A stretch of DNA of 64,000 nucleotides from UBA7672 sp034439955 (GCA_034439955.1 JAWXBJ010000090.1:28943-92942); one strand, 5' to 3'; positions 1 through 16,243 are shown, numbered from the stretch's first letter. The notes: generated from the letters alone by a model not told the origin. A program made the numbers and translations.

Positions 1-3157
<3,157 letters not shown>

Positions 3158-3241
3158 TCCTCGCCATGAACTACGCCGCCCAAATACTCTTCCTGCCGCG
3201 CGTCGGCCGGAAGATCACCCCAAGAGGGAGATAGCGTCAGG

Positions 3242-7417
<4,176 letters not shown>

Positions 7418-7443
7418 GGGCCAGGCCAAGCCTGGCGAGAGTT

Positions 7444-7487
7444 CGGGCGCGGCGTCCCCCGGGGGATTCCGCGCCCGGTCTATTTTT
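7444..7487 (+). terminator. Rho-independent terminator after rpoC
   Basis: A perfect 9-bp stem (cgggcgcgg at 7444-7452 with ccgcgcccg at 7469-7477) is followed closely by a T-run (7483-7487). The loop itself contains a second small palindrome (tcccccggggga). It separates rpoBC from the str operon. Confidence 0.8.
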
Positions 7488-7594
7488 AGGTGGTGAAATT
7501 TGAGCCCGGGAGCCATTTGCGTCGTGCGCGTCGGATCAGGCGGGAGCGTTGCAGAAATGGAGGAGGGAACCGCAAATTCCGGGGCTTCCAACAC

Positions 7595-7623
7595 TTGACC
7601 CCGCGCGGCCGCCCCTTTAAGAC
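7595..7623 (+). promoter_or_regulatory. Candidate promoter of the str operon
   Basis: TTGACC (7595-7600), a 17-base spacer, then TAAGAC (7618-7623). The -35 matches the alphaproteobacterial housekeeping consensus; the -10 is weak. It lies in the 400-base gap between rpoC and rpsL, leaving a leader of about 190 bases in which I see no riboswitch and no convincing coding frame. Similar elements occur before rpsJ and rpsM. Confidence 0.4.
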
Positions 7624-7820
7624 CGCGCTTCACATCGCCGGACTGGCTGTCGGACGTAGCTCCCAAACGCTGTTGTGACGATGTGACTTAAGAGAGCGAA
7701 AGCCTCCATAAGAGTTCGGCCGGGGCAGGCGCAGGTCTGTCGCGGCCCAAGGTTTTGGAAAAAGAGCGTCGTTCCGGCACATCCTTTCTGTCGGCGCGCG
7801 GGTTTGACGAGCGAGGGCTG

Positions 7821-8192
7821 ATGCCTACGATCCAACAGCTGATCCGCAAGCCGCGGACCGACAAGCCAAAGCGGAACAAGGTGCCCGCGCTCAAAGCCTG
7901 TCCCCAGCGCCGCGGCGTCTGCACGCGCGTCTACACGACAACGCCGAAAAAGCCCAACTCCGCTCTTCGCAAGGTCGCCAAGGTTCGTCTGACGACGCAG
8001 CACGAAGCCGTCTGCTACATCCCCGGCGAAGGCCACAATCTGCAGGAGCATTCCGTCGTGCTCATTCGCGGCGGCCGGGTCAAGGACTTGCCGGGCGTGC
8101 GCTATCACATTCTTCGCGGCGTCCTCGACACGCAGGGCGTCAAGGATCGCAAGAAGCGCCGGTCGCATTACGGCGTGAAACGCCCGAAATAA
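7821..8192 (+). CDS. rpsL: 30S ribosomal protein S12
   Basis: S12 sits at the decoding centre of the 30S subunit and controls tRNA selection accuracy. 123 residues, the usual bacterial length, beginning MPTIQQLIRKPR; an in-frame upstream extension (from 7755) has no family support, so the ATG at 7821 was chosen. The segment TTTPKKPNSALRKVAKV carries the wild-type lysine of the streptomycin-sensitive form. First gene of the str operon; rpsG follows after 12 bases. Confidence 0.97.
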   Translation: MPTIQQLIRKPRTDKPKRNKVPALKACPQRRGVCTRVYTTTPKKPNSALRKVAKVRLTTQHEAVCYIPGEGHNLQEHSVVLIRGGRVKDLPGVRYHILRGVLDTQGVKDRKKRRSHYGVKRPK

Positions 8193-8204
8193 GCAGGTCA
8201 GATC

Positions 8205-8675
8205 ATGTCCCGTCGTCACCGCGCAGAAAAACGCCAGGTTCTTCCCGACGCCCAGTATGGCGATCAGGTCATCACCCGCTTCATGAATCAGGTGATGTAC
8301 GAGGGCAAGAAAGCCGTCGCCGAACAGATCGTCTACGGCGCGCTCGAAGCGATTTCGACGCGCGGCAAACGGCCTGCGCCCGAGCTGTTTCACGAGGCGC
8401 TGGAAAATGTGGCGCCATCGGTCGAGGTCCGCTCGCGCAGGGTGGGGGGGGCGACCTACCAGGTTCCGGTCGAGGTCCGTCCCGAACGCCGTCAGGCGCT
8501 GGCGATCCGCTGGCTGATCATCGCCGCCCGTTCGCGCTCGGAAAACACGATGCAGGAGCGTCTGGCGGCCGAGCTGCTCGACGCGGCCAATGGGCGCGGC
8601 ACCGCAGTCAAGAAGCGCGAAGACACGCACCGCATGGCGGAAGCCAACCGGGCCTTCTCGCACTACCGCTGGTAG
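8205..8675 (+). CDS. rpsG: 30S ribosomal protein S7
   Basis: S7 nucleates assembly of the 3' domain of 16S rRNA and contacts the mRNA exit and E-site region. 156 residues, standard length, with a basic N-terminus (MSRRHRAEKR) and a C-terminus ending in NRAFSHYRW, both typical. It lies between rpsL and fusA, the universal str-operon order. In other bacteria S7 represses this operon translationally; whether that applies here cannot be read from the sequence. Confidence 0.97.
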   Translation: MSRRHRAEKRQVLPDAQYGDQVITRFMNQVMYEGKKAVAEQIVYGALEAISTRGKRPAPELFHEALENVAPSVEVRSRRVGGATYQVPVEVRPERRQALAIRWLIIAARSRSENTMQERLAAELLDAANGRGTAVKKREDTHRMAEANRAFSHYRW

Positions 8676-8713
8676 CCGGCGGACAAGCAACAGAACGAAC
8701 AGGGCGCTCCCCC

Positions 8714-10792
8714 ATGCCTCGCACCCACCAGCTCGCGGACTACCGCAATTTTGGAATCATGGCGCATATCGACGCCGGCAAGACGACGACGACCGAGCGC
8801 GTGCTGTTTTACAGCGGCAAGTCGCACAAGATCGGCGAAGTCCATGACGGCGCCGCGACCATGGACTTCATGGTGCAGGAGCAGGAACGCGGCATCACGA
8901 TCACCTCCGCCGCGACGACGTGCTTCTGGCAGGACAAGCGCCTCAACATCATCGACACCCCCGGCCATGTCGACTTCACCATCGAGGTTGAGCGCAGCTT
9001 GCGCGTGCTCGACGGGGCGGTCGCCGTGCTGGACGGCAACCAGGGCGTCGAGCCGCAGACCGAGACGGTCTGGCGTCAGGCCGACAAGTACAACGTTCCG
9101 CGCATCGTCTTCGCCAACAAGATGGACAAGATCGGCGCGGATTTCTTCAACTGCGTCGATGATCTTGTGAAGCGGCTTGGCGTCAAGCCTGTCCCGCTGC
9201 AGCTGCCGATCGGCATCGAACACACGTTCAAGGGCGTGGTCGATCTCGTCGAAATGCGCGGCATCGTCTGGCGCGATGAGACGCTGGGCGCGAAGTACGA
9301 CATCGTTCCGATACCGGATGATATGGTGGAGCAGGCGGCCGAGTATCGCGGCAAGCTGATCGAGGCAGTGGCGGAACTCGACGACGACGTCATGGCGGCT
9401 TTCTTCGAGGGCAAGGAACCGGATGTCCCGACGATCAAGCGCCTCATCCGCAAGGCGGTTCTGACCAGCGCTTTCTATCCGGTGCTGTGCGGCTCGGCGT
9501 TCAAGAACAAGGGCGTGCAGCCGCTGCTCGACGCGGTGGTCGATTATCTGCCCTCGCCTCTGGACGTGCCCGCGATCAAGGGTATCGACCCCAAGACGGA
9601 CGCCGAGATCGAGCGCCTTCCGGAAGACGACCAGCCGCTGTCGATGCTGGCGTTCAAGATCATGGACGATCCGTTCGTCGGCTCGATCACATTCTGCCGC
9701 ATCTATTCCGGGACGCTGAACTCCGGCACCACGCTGCTCAACTCCACGAAGGAGAAGAAGGAGCGGATTGGCCGCATGCTGGAAATGCACGCCAACGACC
9801 GCAAGGACATAAAGGAGGCTTTCGCCGGCGATATCGTCGCTGTCGCGTCCCTCAAGGAATCCACCACGGGCGACACGCTCTGCGACCCGGCAAGGCCCGT
9901 GATCCTGGAGAAAATGGAATTTCCCGAGCCAGTCATCGAGATCGCGATCGAACCGAAGACCAAAGCCGACCAGGAGAAGCTGGCGCTCGCGCTGCAGCGT
10001 CTCGCCGCCGAGGATCCGTCCTTCCGCGTTTCGACCGACCATGAATCGGGCCAAACGCGCCTCAAGGGGATGGGCGAGCTGCATCTCGACATCAAGGTCG
10101 ACATCCTGCGCCGGACCTACCATGTGGACGCCAATATCGGCGCGCCGCAGGTGGCGTATCGCGAGACGCTCGGCCGCGCGGCCGACATTGACTACACCCA
10201 CAAGAAGCAGTCGGGCGGCACGGGTCAGTACGCCCGCGTCAAACTCACCTTCGAACCCCTGCCGCCTGGCTCGGGCTTCATCTTCGAGAGCGCCGTCGTC
10301 GGCGGCTCGGTCCCGAAGGAATTCGTGCCGGGCGTCGAGAAGGGCCTGAAGTCGGTGATGAATTCCGGTCCGCTTGCCGGCTTTCCCGTCATCGACTTCA
10401 AGGTGACGCTGACGGACGGCGCCTATCACGATGTCGATTCAAGCGTACTGGCGTTCGAGATTGCCGCCCGCGCCGCCTTCCGGGAGGCTTCGGACAAGGT
10501 GCAGATGAAACTGCTCGAGCCGATCATGAAGGTGGAAGTAGTCTCGCCGGAAGACTATGTCGGCACGGTCATCGGCGACCTCAACTCGCGGCGCGGCATG
10601 ATCCAGGGCCAGGAGATGCGCGGCAACGCCACCGTCATCAATGCGATGGTGCCGCTTGCCAAAATGTTCGGATATGTGAACAACCTCCGCTCTGCCACGC
10701 AGGGCAGGGCGAACTATACGATGCAGTTCGACCATTACGAGGCGGTTCCAAGTGCAGTCGCCAAGGACGTGATCGAGAAACTCAGCGGCTGA
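8714..10792 (+). CDS. fusA: Elongation factor G
   Basis: GTPase that drives translocation and, with RRF, ribosome recycling. 692 residues, full length. GTP-binding motifs are all present: AHIDAGKT at residues 17-24, switch II DTPGHVD at 81-87 and NKMD at 135-138; the rest follows the EF-G order of domains II to V. The ATG at 8714 gives MPRTHQLADYRNFGI, a typical beginning. It follows rpsG by 38 bases and precedes tuf by 58 bases. A small GC hairpin (10799-10812) lies in the latter gap but lacks a T-run, so read-through to tuf is expected. Confidence 0.97.
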   Translation: MPRTHQLADYRNFGIMAHIDAGKTTTTERVLFYSGKSHKIGEVHDGAATMDFMVQEQERGITITSAATTCFWQDKRLNIIDTPGHVDFTIEVERSLRVLDGAVAVLDGNQGVEPQTETVWRQADKYNVPRIVFANKMDKIGADFFNCVDDLVKRLGVKPVPLQLPIGIEHTFKGVVDLVEMRGIVWRDETLGAKYDIVPIPDDMVEQAAEYRGKLIEAVAELDDDVMAAFFEGKEPDVPTIKRLIRKAVLTSAFYPVLCGSAFKNKGVQPLLDAVVDYLPSPLDVPAIKGIDPKTDAEIERLPEDDQPLSMLAFKIMDDPFVGSITFCRIYSGTLNSGTTLLNSTKEKKERIGRMLEMHANDRKDIKEAFAGDIVAVASLKESTTGDTLCDPARPVILEKMEFPEPVIEIAIEPKTKADQEKLALALQRLAAEDPSFRVSTDHESGQTRLKGMGELHLDIKVDILRRTYHVDANIGAPQVAYRETLGRAADIDYTHKKQSGGTGQYARVKLTFEPLPPGSGFIFESAVVGGSVPKEFVPGVEKGLKSVMNSGPLAGFPVIDFKVTLTDGAYHDVDSSVLAFEIAARAAFREASDKVQMKLLEPIMKVEVVSPEDYVGTVIGDLNSRRGMIQGQEMRGNATVINAMVPLAKMFGYVNNLRSATQGRANYTMQFDHYEAVPSAVAKDVIEKLSG

Positions 10793-10850
10793 TCCAGCGG
10801 GCCAACAGGCCCCTCGGCCGGAAACGAAGTTACGGAGTGGAAGAAGAGAT

Positions 10851-12041
10851 ATGGGCAAGGAAAAATTTTCGCGTAACAAGCCGCACGCGAACATCGGCAC
10901 CATCGGTCATGTCGATCACGGCAAGACTACGCTGACGGCGGCGATCACCATCATTCTCGCCAAGTCCGGCGGCGCGACCGCCAAGAAGTATGACGAGATC
11001 GACGCGGCGCCGGAAGAGAAGGCGCGCGGCATCACGATCAACACCGCTCACGTCGAGTACGAGACGAAGGCACGTCATTACGCTCACGTCGATTGCCCCG
11101 GTCACGCCGACTATGTGAAGAACATGATCACGGGCGCCGCTCAGATGGACGGCGGCATTCTCGTCGTGTCGGCTGCCGATGGCCCGATGCCGCAGACCCG
11201 CGAGCATATCCTTCTAGCCCGCCAGGTCGGCGTGCCGGCGCTCGTCGTGTTTCTCAACAAGGTAGACATGGTCGATGACGCCGAGCTTCTCGAACTCGTG
11301 GAACTGGAAGTTCGGGAGCTTCTGACCTCATACAATTACCCTGGCGACGACATCCCGATCATTCCCGGTTCGGCGCTGGCCGCCGTCGAGGACCGCAACC
11401 CCGAGATTGGCGAGCAGGCGATCCTCAAATTGATGGAAGCGGTGGACACCTACATCCCCACGCCGGCCCGTGCGCTCGATCAGCCCTTCCTGATGCCGAT
11501 CGAGGACGTTTTCTCGATCTCGGGCCGGGGCACGGTCGTCACCGGCCGCGTCGAGCGCGGCATCGTCAAGGTCGGCGAAGAACTTGAAATCGTCGGCATG
11601 CGCGATACGCAGAAAACCATCTGTACGGGCGTCGAGATGTTCCGCAAGCTGCTCGACCAGGGCCAGGCGGGCGACAATATCGGCGCCCTGCTGCGCGGCA
11701 TCGACCGCGAGCAGGTCGAGCGGGGCCAGGTGCTGTGCAAGCCCGGCTCGGTCAAGCCGCACAAGAAGTTCGAGGCCGAGGTTTACATCCTTACCAAGGA
11801 AGAGGGTGGCCGTCACACGCCGTTCTTCGCCAATTACCGTCCGCAATTCTACTTCCGCACGACGGACGTGACCGGCATCGTGGAGCTTCCCACGGGCACC
11901 GAAATGGTTATGCCGGGCGACAATCTGAAACTGAAGGTCGAGCTGATCGTCCCGATCGCGATGGAGGAAAAGCTCCGCTTCGCCATTCGTGAAGGCGGCC
12001 GCACCGTCGGCTCGGGCGTCGTGGCGAAAATCCTCGATTAG
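10851..12041 (+). CDS. tuf: Elongation factor Tu
   Basis: GTPase that delivers aminoacyl-tRNA to the ribosomal A site. 396 residues, the usual length. The P-loop GHVDHGKT lies at residues 19-26; DCPGHADY and NKVDMVDD supply switch II and the guanine-specificity motif. It is the last gene of the str operon and is followed by a strong terminator at 12068-12102. Many proteobacteria carry a second tuf elsewhere; only one copy is in this window. Confidence 0.97.
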   Translation: MGKEKFSRNKPHANIGTIGHVDHGKTTLTAAITIILAKSGGATAKKYDEIDAAPEEKARGITINTAHVEYETKARHYAHVDCPGHADYVKNMITGAAQMDGGILVVSAADGPMPQTREHILLARQVGVPALVVFLNKVDMVDDAELLELVELEVRELLTSYNYPGDDIPIIPGSALAAVEDRNPEIGEQAILKLMEAVDTYIPTPARALDQPFLMPIEDVFSISGRGTVVTGRVERGIVKVGEELEIVGMRDTQKTICTGVEMFRKLLDQGQAGDNIGALLRGIDREQVERGQVLCKPGSVKPHKKFEAEVYILTKEEGGRHTPFFANYRPQFYFRTTDVTGIVELPTGTEMVMPGDNLKLKVELIVPIAMEEKLRFAIREGGRTVGSGVVAKILD

Positions 12042-12067
12042 CGCATTTCCTCAACGGAATAAATGTC

Positions 12068-12102
12068 AAGGGCGCCGGGCAACTGGCGCCCTTTGCTTTT
12101 TT
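12068..12102 (+). terminator. Rho-independent terminator after tuf
   Basis: Perfect 9-bp stem aagggcgcc (12068-12076) with ggcgccctt (12085-12093), an 8-base loop, then a run of six T (12097-12102). It ends the str operon 27 bases after the tuf stop codon and isolates the next small gene from tuf. Confidence 0.88.
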
Positions 12103-12129
12103 GGGTAGGGCGGCCGGCGAGGGGGAGTA

Positions 12130-12441
12130 ATGACGGAGAACCGATATATCCGGATTGTCAGTCTCTGGCTGCGGGATGGGGACGTTGCAGCGTTCGAATC
12201 GTTCGAGCGGGAGGCCGCACGGCTGATGACCCGGCATGGCGGCCGAATCGAACAGCCTGTCCGCGTGACGCAGGGGGAAGGGAGAGACGATCCCTTCGAG
12301 ATCCATGTCGTCAGTTTTCCCCACGCGGCCGGTTTTGAGACCTATATGGCCGATCCGGACGTCGCAGGTCGAAAAGCCTTGCGGGAACGTGTAATTTCTC
12401 GAAGCGAAGTGCTCGCCGGCCGGCCTGCCGGCCCTTATTGA
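12130..12441 (+). CDS. Small protein of unknown function between tuf and rpsJ
   Basis: 103 residues beginning MTENRYIRIVSLWLRDGD. The pattern of alternating strands and helices, with a central E-F-E and a segment like FEIHVVSFPHAAGFETYMADP, suggests a dimeric alpha/beta (ferredoxin-like) barrel of the DUF1330/EthD type, but I do not recognise a named family. The ATG at 12130 follows a gagggggag ribosome-binding site. It lies just downstream of the tuf terminator and upstream of the S10 promoter, an unusual place because tuf and rpsJ are normally adjacent. No signal peptide. Base composition is like its neighbours. Real gene likely; function unknown. Confidence 0.75.
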   Translation: MTENRYIRIVSLWLRDGDVAAFESFEREAARLMTRHGGRIEQPVRVTQGEGRDDPFEIHVVSFPHAAGFETYMADPDVAGRKALRERVISRSEVLAGRPAGPY

Positions 12442-12505
12442 GCCTTGGCGGCTTAAAGTCCGCTGCTTAGCCCCAAAACTATTTACGCTTTCCGGCGCCC
12501 GGCGC

Positions 12506-12534
12506 TTGACGCGCCAGTGGGGGGAATCTAGAAC
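12506..12534 (+). promoter_or_regulatory. Candidate promoter of the S10 operon
   Basis: TTGACG (12506-12511), a 17-base spacer, then TAGAAC (12529-12534). It sits in the 228-base gap between the small unknown gene and rpsJ. The resulting leader of about 130 bases holds a short hairpin (cgggg/ccccg, 12621-12637) but no obvious L4 attenuator of the enterobacterial kind. Confidence 0.45.
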
Positions 12535-12669
12535 CCCCGCTCGCTCTCAGGCGCTGGCAGTGGCAAAGCCAAACGTAGCGCTTGTTGGCAAAAGGCAAAA
12601 TTCATCTGCTCGACGGTCCTCGGGGAACATGTCCCCGCTTGGCCGTCTTGTGCTGTTTCGGTGGACCTG

Positions 12670-12993
12670 ATGGAACGTCAGAACATACGCATCCGGCTCA
12701 AGGCCTTCGATCACAGGGCCCTCGACCAGTCTGCCCGAGAGATCGTCTCGACCGCCAAGCGCACGGGCGCTCAGGTGCGAGGACCCGTTCCGCTCCCCAC
12801 GCGCATCGAGAAATTCACCGTCAACCGCTCTCCCCACATCGACAAGACCTCACGCGAGCAGTTCGAGATCCGCACGCACAAGCGCGTCCTCGACATCGTC
12901 GATCCCACTCCGCAAACCGTCGATGCCCTCATGAAGCTGGACCTCTCCGCCGGCGTCGCCGTTGAGATCAAGCTTGAAGGACGGGGCGGCTGA
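12670..12993 (+). CDS. rpsJ: 30S ribosomal protein S10
   Basis: S10 is in the 30S head and, with NusB, also takes part in transcription antitermination; nusB is encoded further along at 56206. 107 residues from ATG 12670 (MERQNIRIRLKAFDHR), preceded by ggtgga; a GTG at 12661 is possible but would add three residues without family support. Conserved core GPVPLPTRIEKFTVNRSPH is intact. First gene of the S10 operon; the rplC start overlaps its stop by one base. Confidence 0.96.
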   Translation: MERQNIRIRLKAFDHRALDQSAREIVSTAKRTGAQVRGPVPLPTRIEKFTVNRSPHIDKTSREQFEIRTHKRVLDIVDPTPQTVDALMKLDLSAGVAVEIKLEGRGG

Positions 12994-13766
12994 TGCGCAC
13001 CGGGGTCGTAGCCAAGAAACTGGGCATGACCCGGGTGTTCGGCGCCGACGGCGCCCACATTCCGGTGACAGTGCTGGCCCTTGAAGGGTGTCAGGTCGTC
13101 GGCGTCCGCACCAAGGCGGACCGCAGCGTGGATGTGAAGAAAAAGGGCGAGACGGTCGGCAAGCGCACCGCCAATGACGGCTACACGGCCGTGGTGCTGG
13201 GGGCAGGAACCCGCAAGGCCAAGAACGTATCCAAGCCGCTTCGCGGCCAGTTCGCCAAGGCCAATGTCGAGCCCAAGGCGATCGTGCGTGAGTTCCGCGT
13301 CGACGAGGACATGCTCCTCGAAGTCGGCGCCGAAATTTCGGCGGATCATTTCGTGCCGGGCCAGCTGGTGGACATCGCGGGCGTTTCCAAAGGCAAGGGC
13401 TTCGCCGGCGCCATTAAGCGTTGGAGCTTTGGCGGTATGCGCGCCTCGCACGGCGTCTCGATCACCCATCGCGCCCACGGTTCGACTGGCCAGCGCCAGG
13501 ACCCCGGCAAGGTGTTCAAGGGCAAGAAGATGGCCGGCCATTACGGCGTCGAGAAGCTCACCACGCAAAACCTTGAAATCGTGCGCACGGATGTCGAGCG
13601 CGGCCTGATCCTGGTCAAGGGCGCCGTCATCGGCTCGGCCAATGGCTGGGTTGAGGTTCGCGACGCGGTCAAGTCCAGGCGTCCCGATGGCGCGCCGACG
13701 CCGGCTGGCATCCGGGGGGCCGCATCAAGCTCCGCCGACGCCGGGTCCACGGAAGGGCAGGCCTGA
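12993..13766 (+). CDS. rplC: 50S ribosomal protein L3
   Basis: L3 is an early assembly protein whose long loop reaches the peptidyl transferase centre. 257 residues, longer than the E. coli protein (209) because of an insertion and an Ala/Ser-rich tail after the conserved core, as in other alphaproteobacteria. HGSTGQRQDPGKVFKG contains the glutamine that PrmB methylates in E. coli. Start and stop overlap neighbours by one base on each side (TGATG), indicating translational coupling with rpsJ and rplD. Confidence 0.96.
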   Translation: MRTGVVAKKLGMTRVFGADGAHIPVTVLALEGCQVVGVRTKADRSVDVKKKGETVGKRTANDGYTAVVLGAGTRKAKNVSKPLRGQFAKANVEPKAIVREFRVDEDMLLEVGAEISADHFVPGQLVDIAGVSKGKGFAGAIKRWSFGGMRASHGVSITHRAHGSTGQRQDPGKVFKGKKMAGHYGVEKLTTQNLEIVRTDVERGLILVKGAVIGSANGWVEVRDAVKSRRPDGAPTPAGIRGAASSSADAGSTEGQA

Positions 13767-14398
13767 TGAAACTCGCCGTCACCAAGCTGGACGCCGCGCA
13801 GGCCGGCGACATCGAACTCGATGACGCCGTCTTCGGCATTTCCGAGATTCGCGCCGATATCCTGCAGCGCATGGTCCGCTACCAGCTGTCAAAGCGCCAG
13901 GCTGGAACGCATTCGACCAAGTCGCGATCGAACGTGGCCCGCACAACCAAGAAATTCGGCAACCAGAAGGGCTCGGGCGGCGCGCGCCATGGCTCGCGAA
14001 ACGCGCCGATCTTCGTCGGCGGCGGCACGGCCCATGGCCCCCATCCGCACAGCCACGCCCACAGCCTGCCCAAGAAGGTCCGGGCTCTCGCTCTGAGGCA
14101 CGCCCTTTCGGCCAAGGTGAAAGACGAGGCGTTGATCGTACTCGACACCATGGCGATGGACGCTCCCAAGACAAAAAACCTGACGGCGCAACTGAAGGCG
14201 CTGGGCATCTCGAACGCCCTGGTCATTGGCGGGGTCGAACTCGACGTCAACTTCGCCCGGGCCGCCAGCAATATTCCGAACATCGACGTGCTGCCGCTGG
14301 CCGGGCTCAACGTCTATGACGTGCTCCGCCGCAAGACGCTCGTGCTGACGCGCGAAGCGGTCGATGGCGTGCACGCGCGCTTCGCCGAGAAGGCCTGA
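13766..14398 (+). CDS. rplD: 50S ribosomal protein L4
   Basis: L4 lines the narrowest part of the nascent-peptide exit tunnel with an extended loop. 210 residues. The loop region GTHSTKSRSNVARTTKKFG followed by QKGSGGARHGSRNAP is well conserved; macrolide-resistance changes map near this loop in other species, and nothing odd is seen here. Translationally coupled to rplC by a one-base overlap and followed by rplW after 4 bases. Confidence 0.96.
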   Translation: MKLAVTKLDAAQAGDIELDDAVFGISEIRADILQRMVRYQLSKRQAGTHSTKSRSNVARTTKKFGNQKGSGGARHGSRNAPIFVGGGTAHGPHPHSHAHSLPKKVRALALRHALSAKVKDEALIVLDTMAMDAPKTKNLTAQLKALGISNALVIGGVELDVNFARAASNIPNIDVLPLAGLNVYDVLRRKTLVLTREAVDGVHARFAEKA

Positions 14399-14402
14399 GA
14401 TC

Positions 14403-14702
14403 ATGGCTGAACCCAAGACCATCCATTACGGCCTGATCACGTCGCCGATCATTACCGAAAAATCGACAATTCTGTCCGAGCTGAACAAGGTCGTGTTCCG
14501 CGTGCCGCTGACGGCGACGAAGCCGCAGATCAAGGAAGCGGTCGAGGCGCTCTTCAAGGTCAACGTCGTTTCGGTCAACACCCTGGTGCAGAAGGGCAAG
14601 ACCAAGAATTTCCGCGGCACCGCCGGCCGTCGTTCGGACATCAAGAAAGCCATCGTGACGTTGAAGGACGGACAGTCCATCGACGTGGCGACGGGCCTTT
14701 GA
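14403..14702 (+). CDS. rplW: 50S ribosomal protein L23
   Basis: L23 lies at the tunnel exit and is the docking site for trigger factor and SRP. 99 residues from ATG 14403 (MAEPKTIHYGLITSPIITEK); the open frame extends upstream to 14364, but that part overlaps rplD and lacks family support. TSPIITEKS and the C-terminal KKAIVTLKDGQSID are characteristic. Starts 4 bases after the rplD stop. Confidence 0.95.
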   Translation: MAEPKTIHYGLITSPIITEKSTILSELNKVVFRVPLTATKPQIKEAVEALFKVNVVSVNTLVQKGKTKNFRGTAGRRSDIKKAIVTLKDGQSIDVATGL

Positions 14703-14718
14703 GGATCGGCATCGCAAC

Positions 14719-15549
14719 ATGGCTCTGAAACACTACAACCCCACTTCGCCGGGCCGACGTCAGCTGGTGCTGATCGACCGCTCCGGCCTGCACAAGGGCC
14801 GGCCCGTCAAGGCGCTGACCGAGGGTCTGACCAACAAGGGCGGCCGCAACAACATGGGCCGCATCACGGCGCGCCGCATCGGCGGCGGCGCCAAGAAGCT
14901 GTACCGCATCATCGATTTCAAGCGCCGCAAATGGGATATGCCCGCGACCATCGAACGCCTGGAGTATGACCCCAATCGCACGGCTTTCATCGCGCTGATC
15001 ACCTACACGGACGGCGAGCAGGCCTACATCATCGCCCCTCAGCGCGTCGGCGTTGGCGACGTGGTCATCGCGGGCGAGGGCGTCGATATCAAGCCCGGCA
15101 ACGCCTTGCCGCTGAAGAACATTCCCGTCGGAACGATCATCCACAATGTCGAGATGAAGCCGCTCAAGGGCGCACAGATGGCCCGCTCCGCCGGCGCCTA
15201 TTGTCAGCTGGTCGGCCGGGCCGACGGGTATGCGCAAATCAAGATGGGTTCGGGGGAGGTGCGGCTCGTTCCCGAACTCTGCATGGCCACGATCGGCGCA
15301 GTGTCCAACCCCGACAATTCGAACACCAATCTCGGCAAGGCCGGCCGCAAGCGCCACATGGGCAAGCGTCCGTCGGTGCGCGGCGTCGCCATGAATCCTG
15401 TCGATCACCCCCATGGCGGCGGCGAAGGCAAGACTTCGGGCGGCCGTCACCCGGTCACGCCCTGGGGCAAGAAGACTAGGGGTCCCAAGACCCGCAACAA
15501 CAAGTCGACCGACCGCCTGATTGTGCGTCGGCGTCACAAAGCCAAGTAA
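14719..15549 (+). CDS. rplB: 50S ribosomal protein L2
   Basis: L2 bridges the subunits and is needed for peptidyl transferase activity. 276 residues, full length. The universally conserved C-terminal block VRGVAMNPVDHPHGGGEGK, with the histidine implicated in peptidyl transfer, is present, followed by a lysine/arginine-rich tail. It starts 16 bases after rplW and 15 bases before rpsS, all in the standard S10 order. Confidence 0.97.
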   Translation: MALKHYNPTSPGRRQLVLIDRSGLHKGRPVKALTEGLTNKGGRNNMGRITARRIGGGAKKLYRIIDFKRRKWDMPATIERLEYDPNRTAFIALITYTDGEQAYIIAPQRVGVGDVVIAGEGVDIKPGNALPLKNIPVGTIIHNVEMKPLKGAQMARSAGAYCQLVGRADGYAQIKMGSGEVRLVPELCMATIGAVSNPDNSNTNLGKAGRKRHMGKRPSVRGVAMNPVDHPHGGGEGKTSGGRHPVTPWGKKTRGPKTRNNKSTDRLIVRRRHKAK

Positions 15550-15564
15550 TCGGAGGGATCACAC

Positions 15565-15843
15565 ATGTCGCGCTCCGTCTGGAAAGGCCCGTTCGTCGAT
15601 GGCTATCTTCTCAAGAAGGCCGACGCCGCGACCGGCGCCGCGCGTCCGACGCCGATCAAGACCTGGTCGCGCCGGTCCACCGTGCTGCCGCAGTTCGTCG
15701 GCCTGATCTTCCAGGTTCACAACGGCAAGACCTTCGTGCCGGTGAACGTCAGCGAGGAAATGGTCGGGCACAAGCTCGGCGAGTTCGCGCCGACCCGCAC
15801 CTATTACGGCCACGGGTCGGACAAGAAAGTGAAGAGGAAGTAG
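15565..15843 (+). CDS. rpsS: 30S ribosomal protein S19
   Basis: S19 sits in the 30S head and forms bridges with the large subunit near the A-site tRNA. 92 residues beginning MSRSVWKGPFVDGYLLKKA; the core includes VYNGK-like HNGKTFVPVNVSEEMVGHKL and GEFAPTRTYYGH. A strong ggaggg ribosome-binding site precedes the ATG. rplV begins one base after the stop. Confidence 0.96.
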   Translation: MSRSVWKGPFVDGYLLKKADAATGAARPTPIKTWSRRSTVLPQFVGLIFQVHNGKTFVPVNVSEEMVGHKLGEFAPTRTYYGHGSDKKVKRK

Positions 15844-15844
15844 G

Positions 15845-16243
15845 ATGGGCAAGCCCAAATCTCCTCCCAAGCAGGCGACGAATGAATCGCGCGCGGTTCT
15901 GAAGATGGCCCGTATCTCGCCGCAGAAGCTCAATCTGCTGGCGCAACTGATCCGCGGCCACAAGGTGGACAAGGCGATGGCCGAGCTGGAATTCTCGCGG
16001 AAGCGGGCAGCCTCCGACGTTTTGAAACTGTTGAAGTCGGCCGTCGCAAATGCTGACAACAATCACGGCCTCGACATCGACAGCCTGGTCGTTGCGGAAG
16101 CCCATGTCGGCAAGAACCTCGTGATGAAACGTATGCACGCGCGCGCACGAGGCCGGGGCGCCCGCATCGAAAAACCCTTTTCACAGATCACCATCGTCCT
16201 TCGCGACACCTCCGCCGTCGCGCAAACGTCCGAGGCCGCATAA
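15845..16243 (+). CDS. rplV: 50S ribosomal protein L22
   Basis: L22 has a beta-hairpin that reaches into the exit tunnel opposite L4. 132 residues, slightly longer than E. coli L22 (110) because of both termini. The hairpin HARARGRGARIEKPFSQITI is visible near the C-terminus. Start lies one base after rpsS and the stop overlaps the rpsC start by one base. Confidence 0.95.
   Translation: MGKPKSPPKQATNESRAVLKMARISPQKLNLLAQLIRGHKVDKAMAELEFSRKRAASDVLKLLKSAVANADNNHGLDIDSLVVAEAHVGKNLVMKRMHARARGRGARIEKPFSQITIVLRDTSAVAQTSEAA

Noticed and set aside
7490..7678. Possible 62-residue leader peptide before rpsL
   Set aside because: Basic, low-information sequence that overlaps the promoter candidate; no ribosome-binding site and no similarity to a known leader.
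10799..10812. GGGCC-AACA-GGCCC hairpin between fusA and tuf as a terminator
   Set aside because: Only a 5-bp stem and no T-run; tuf would lose its normal operon transcription.
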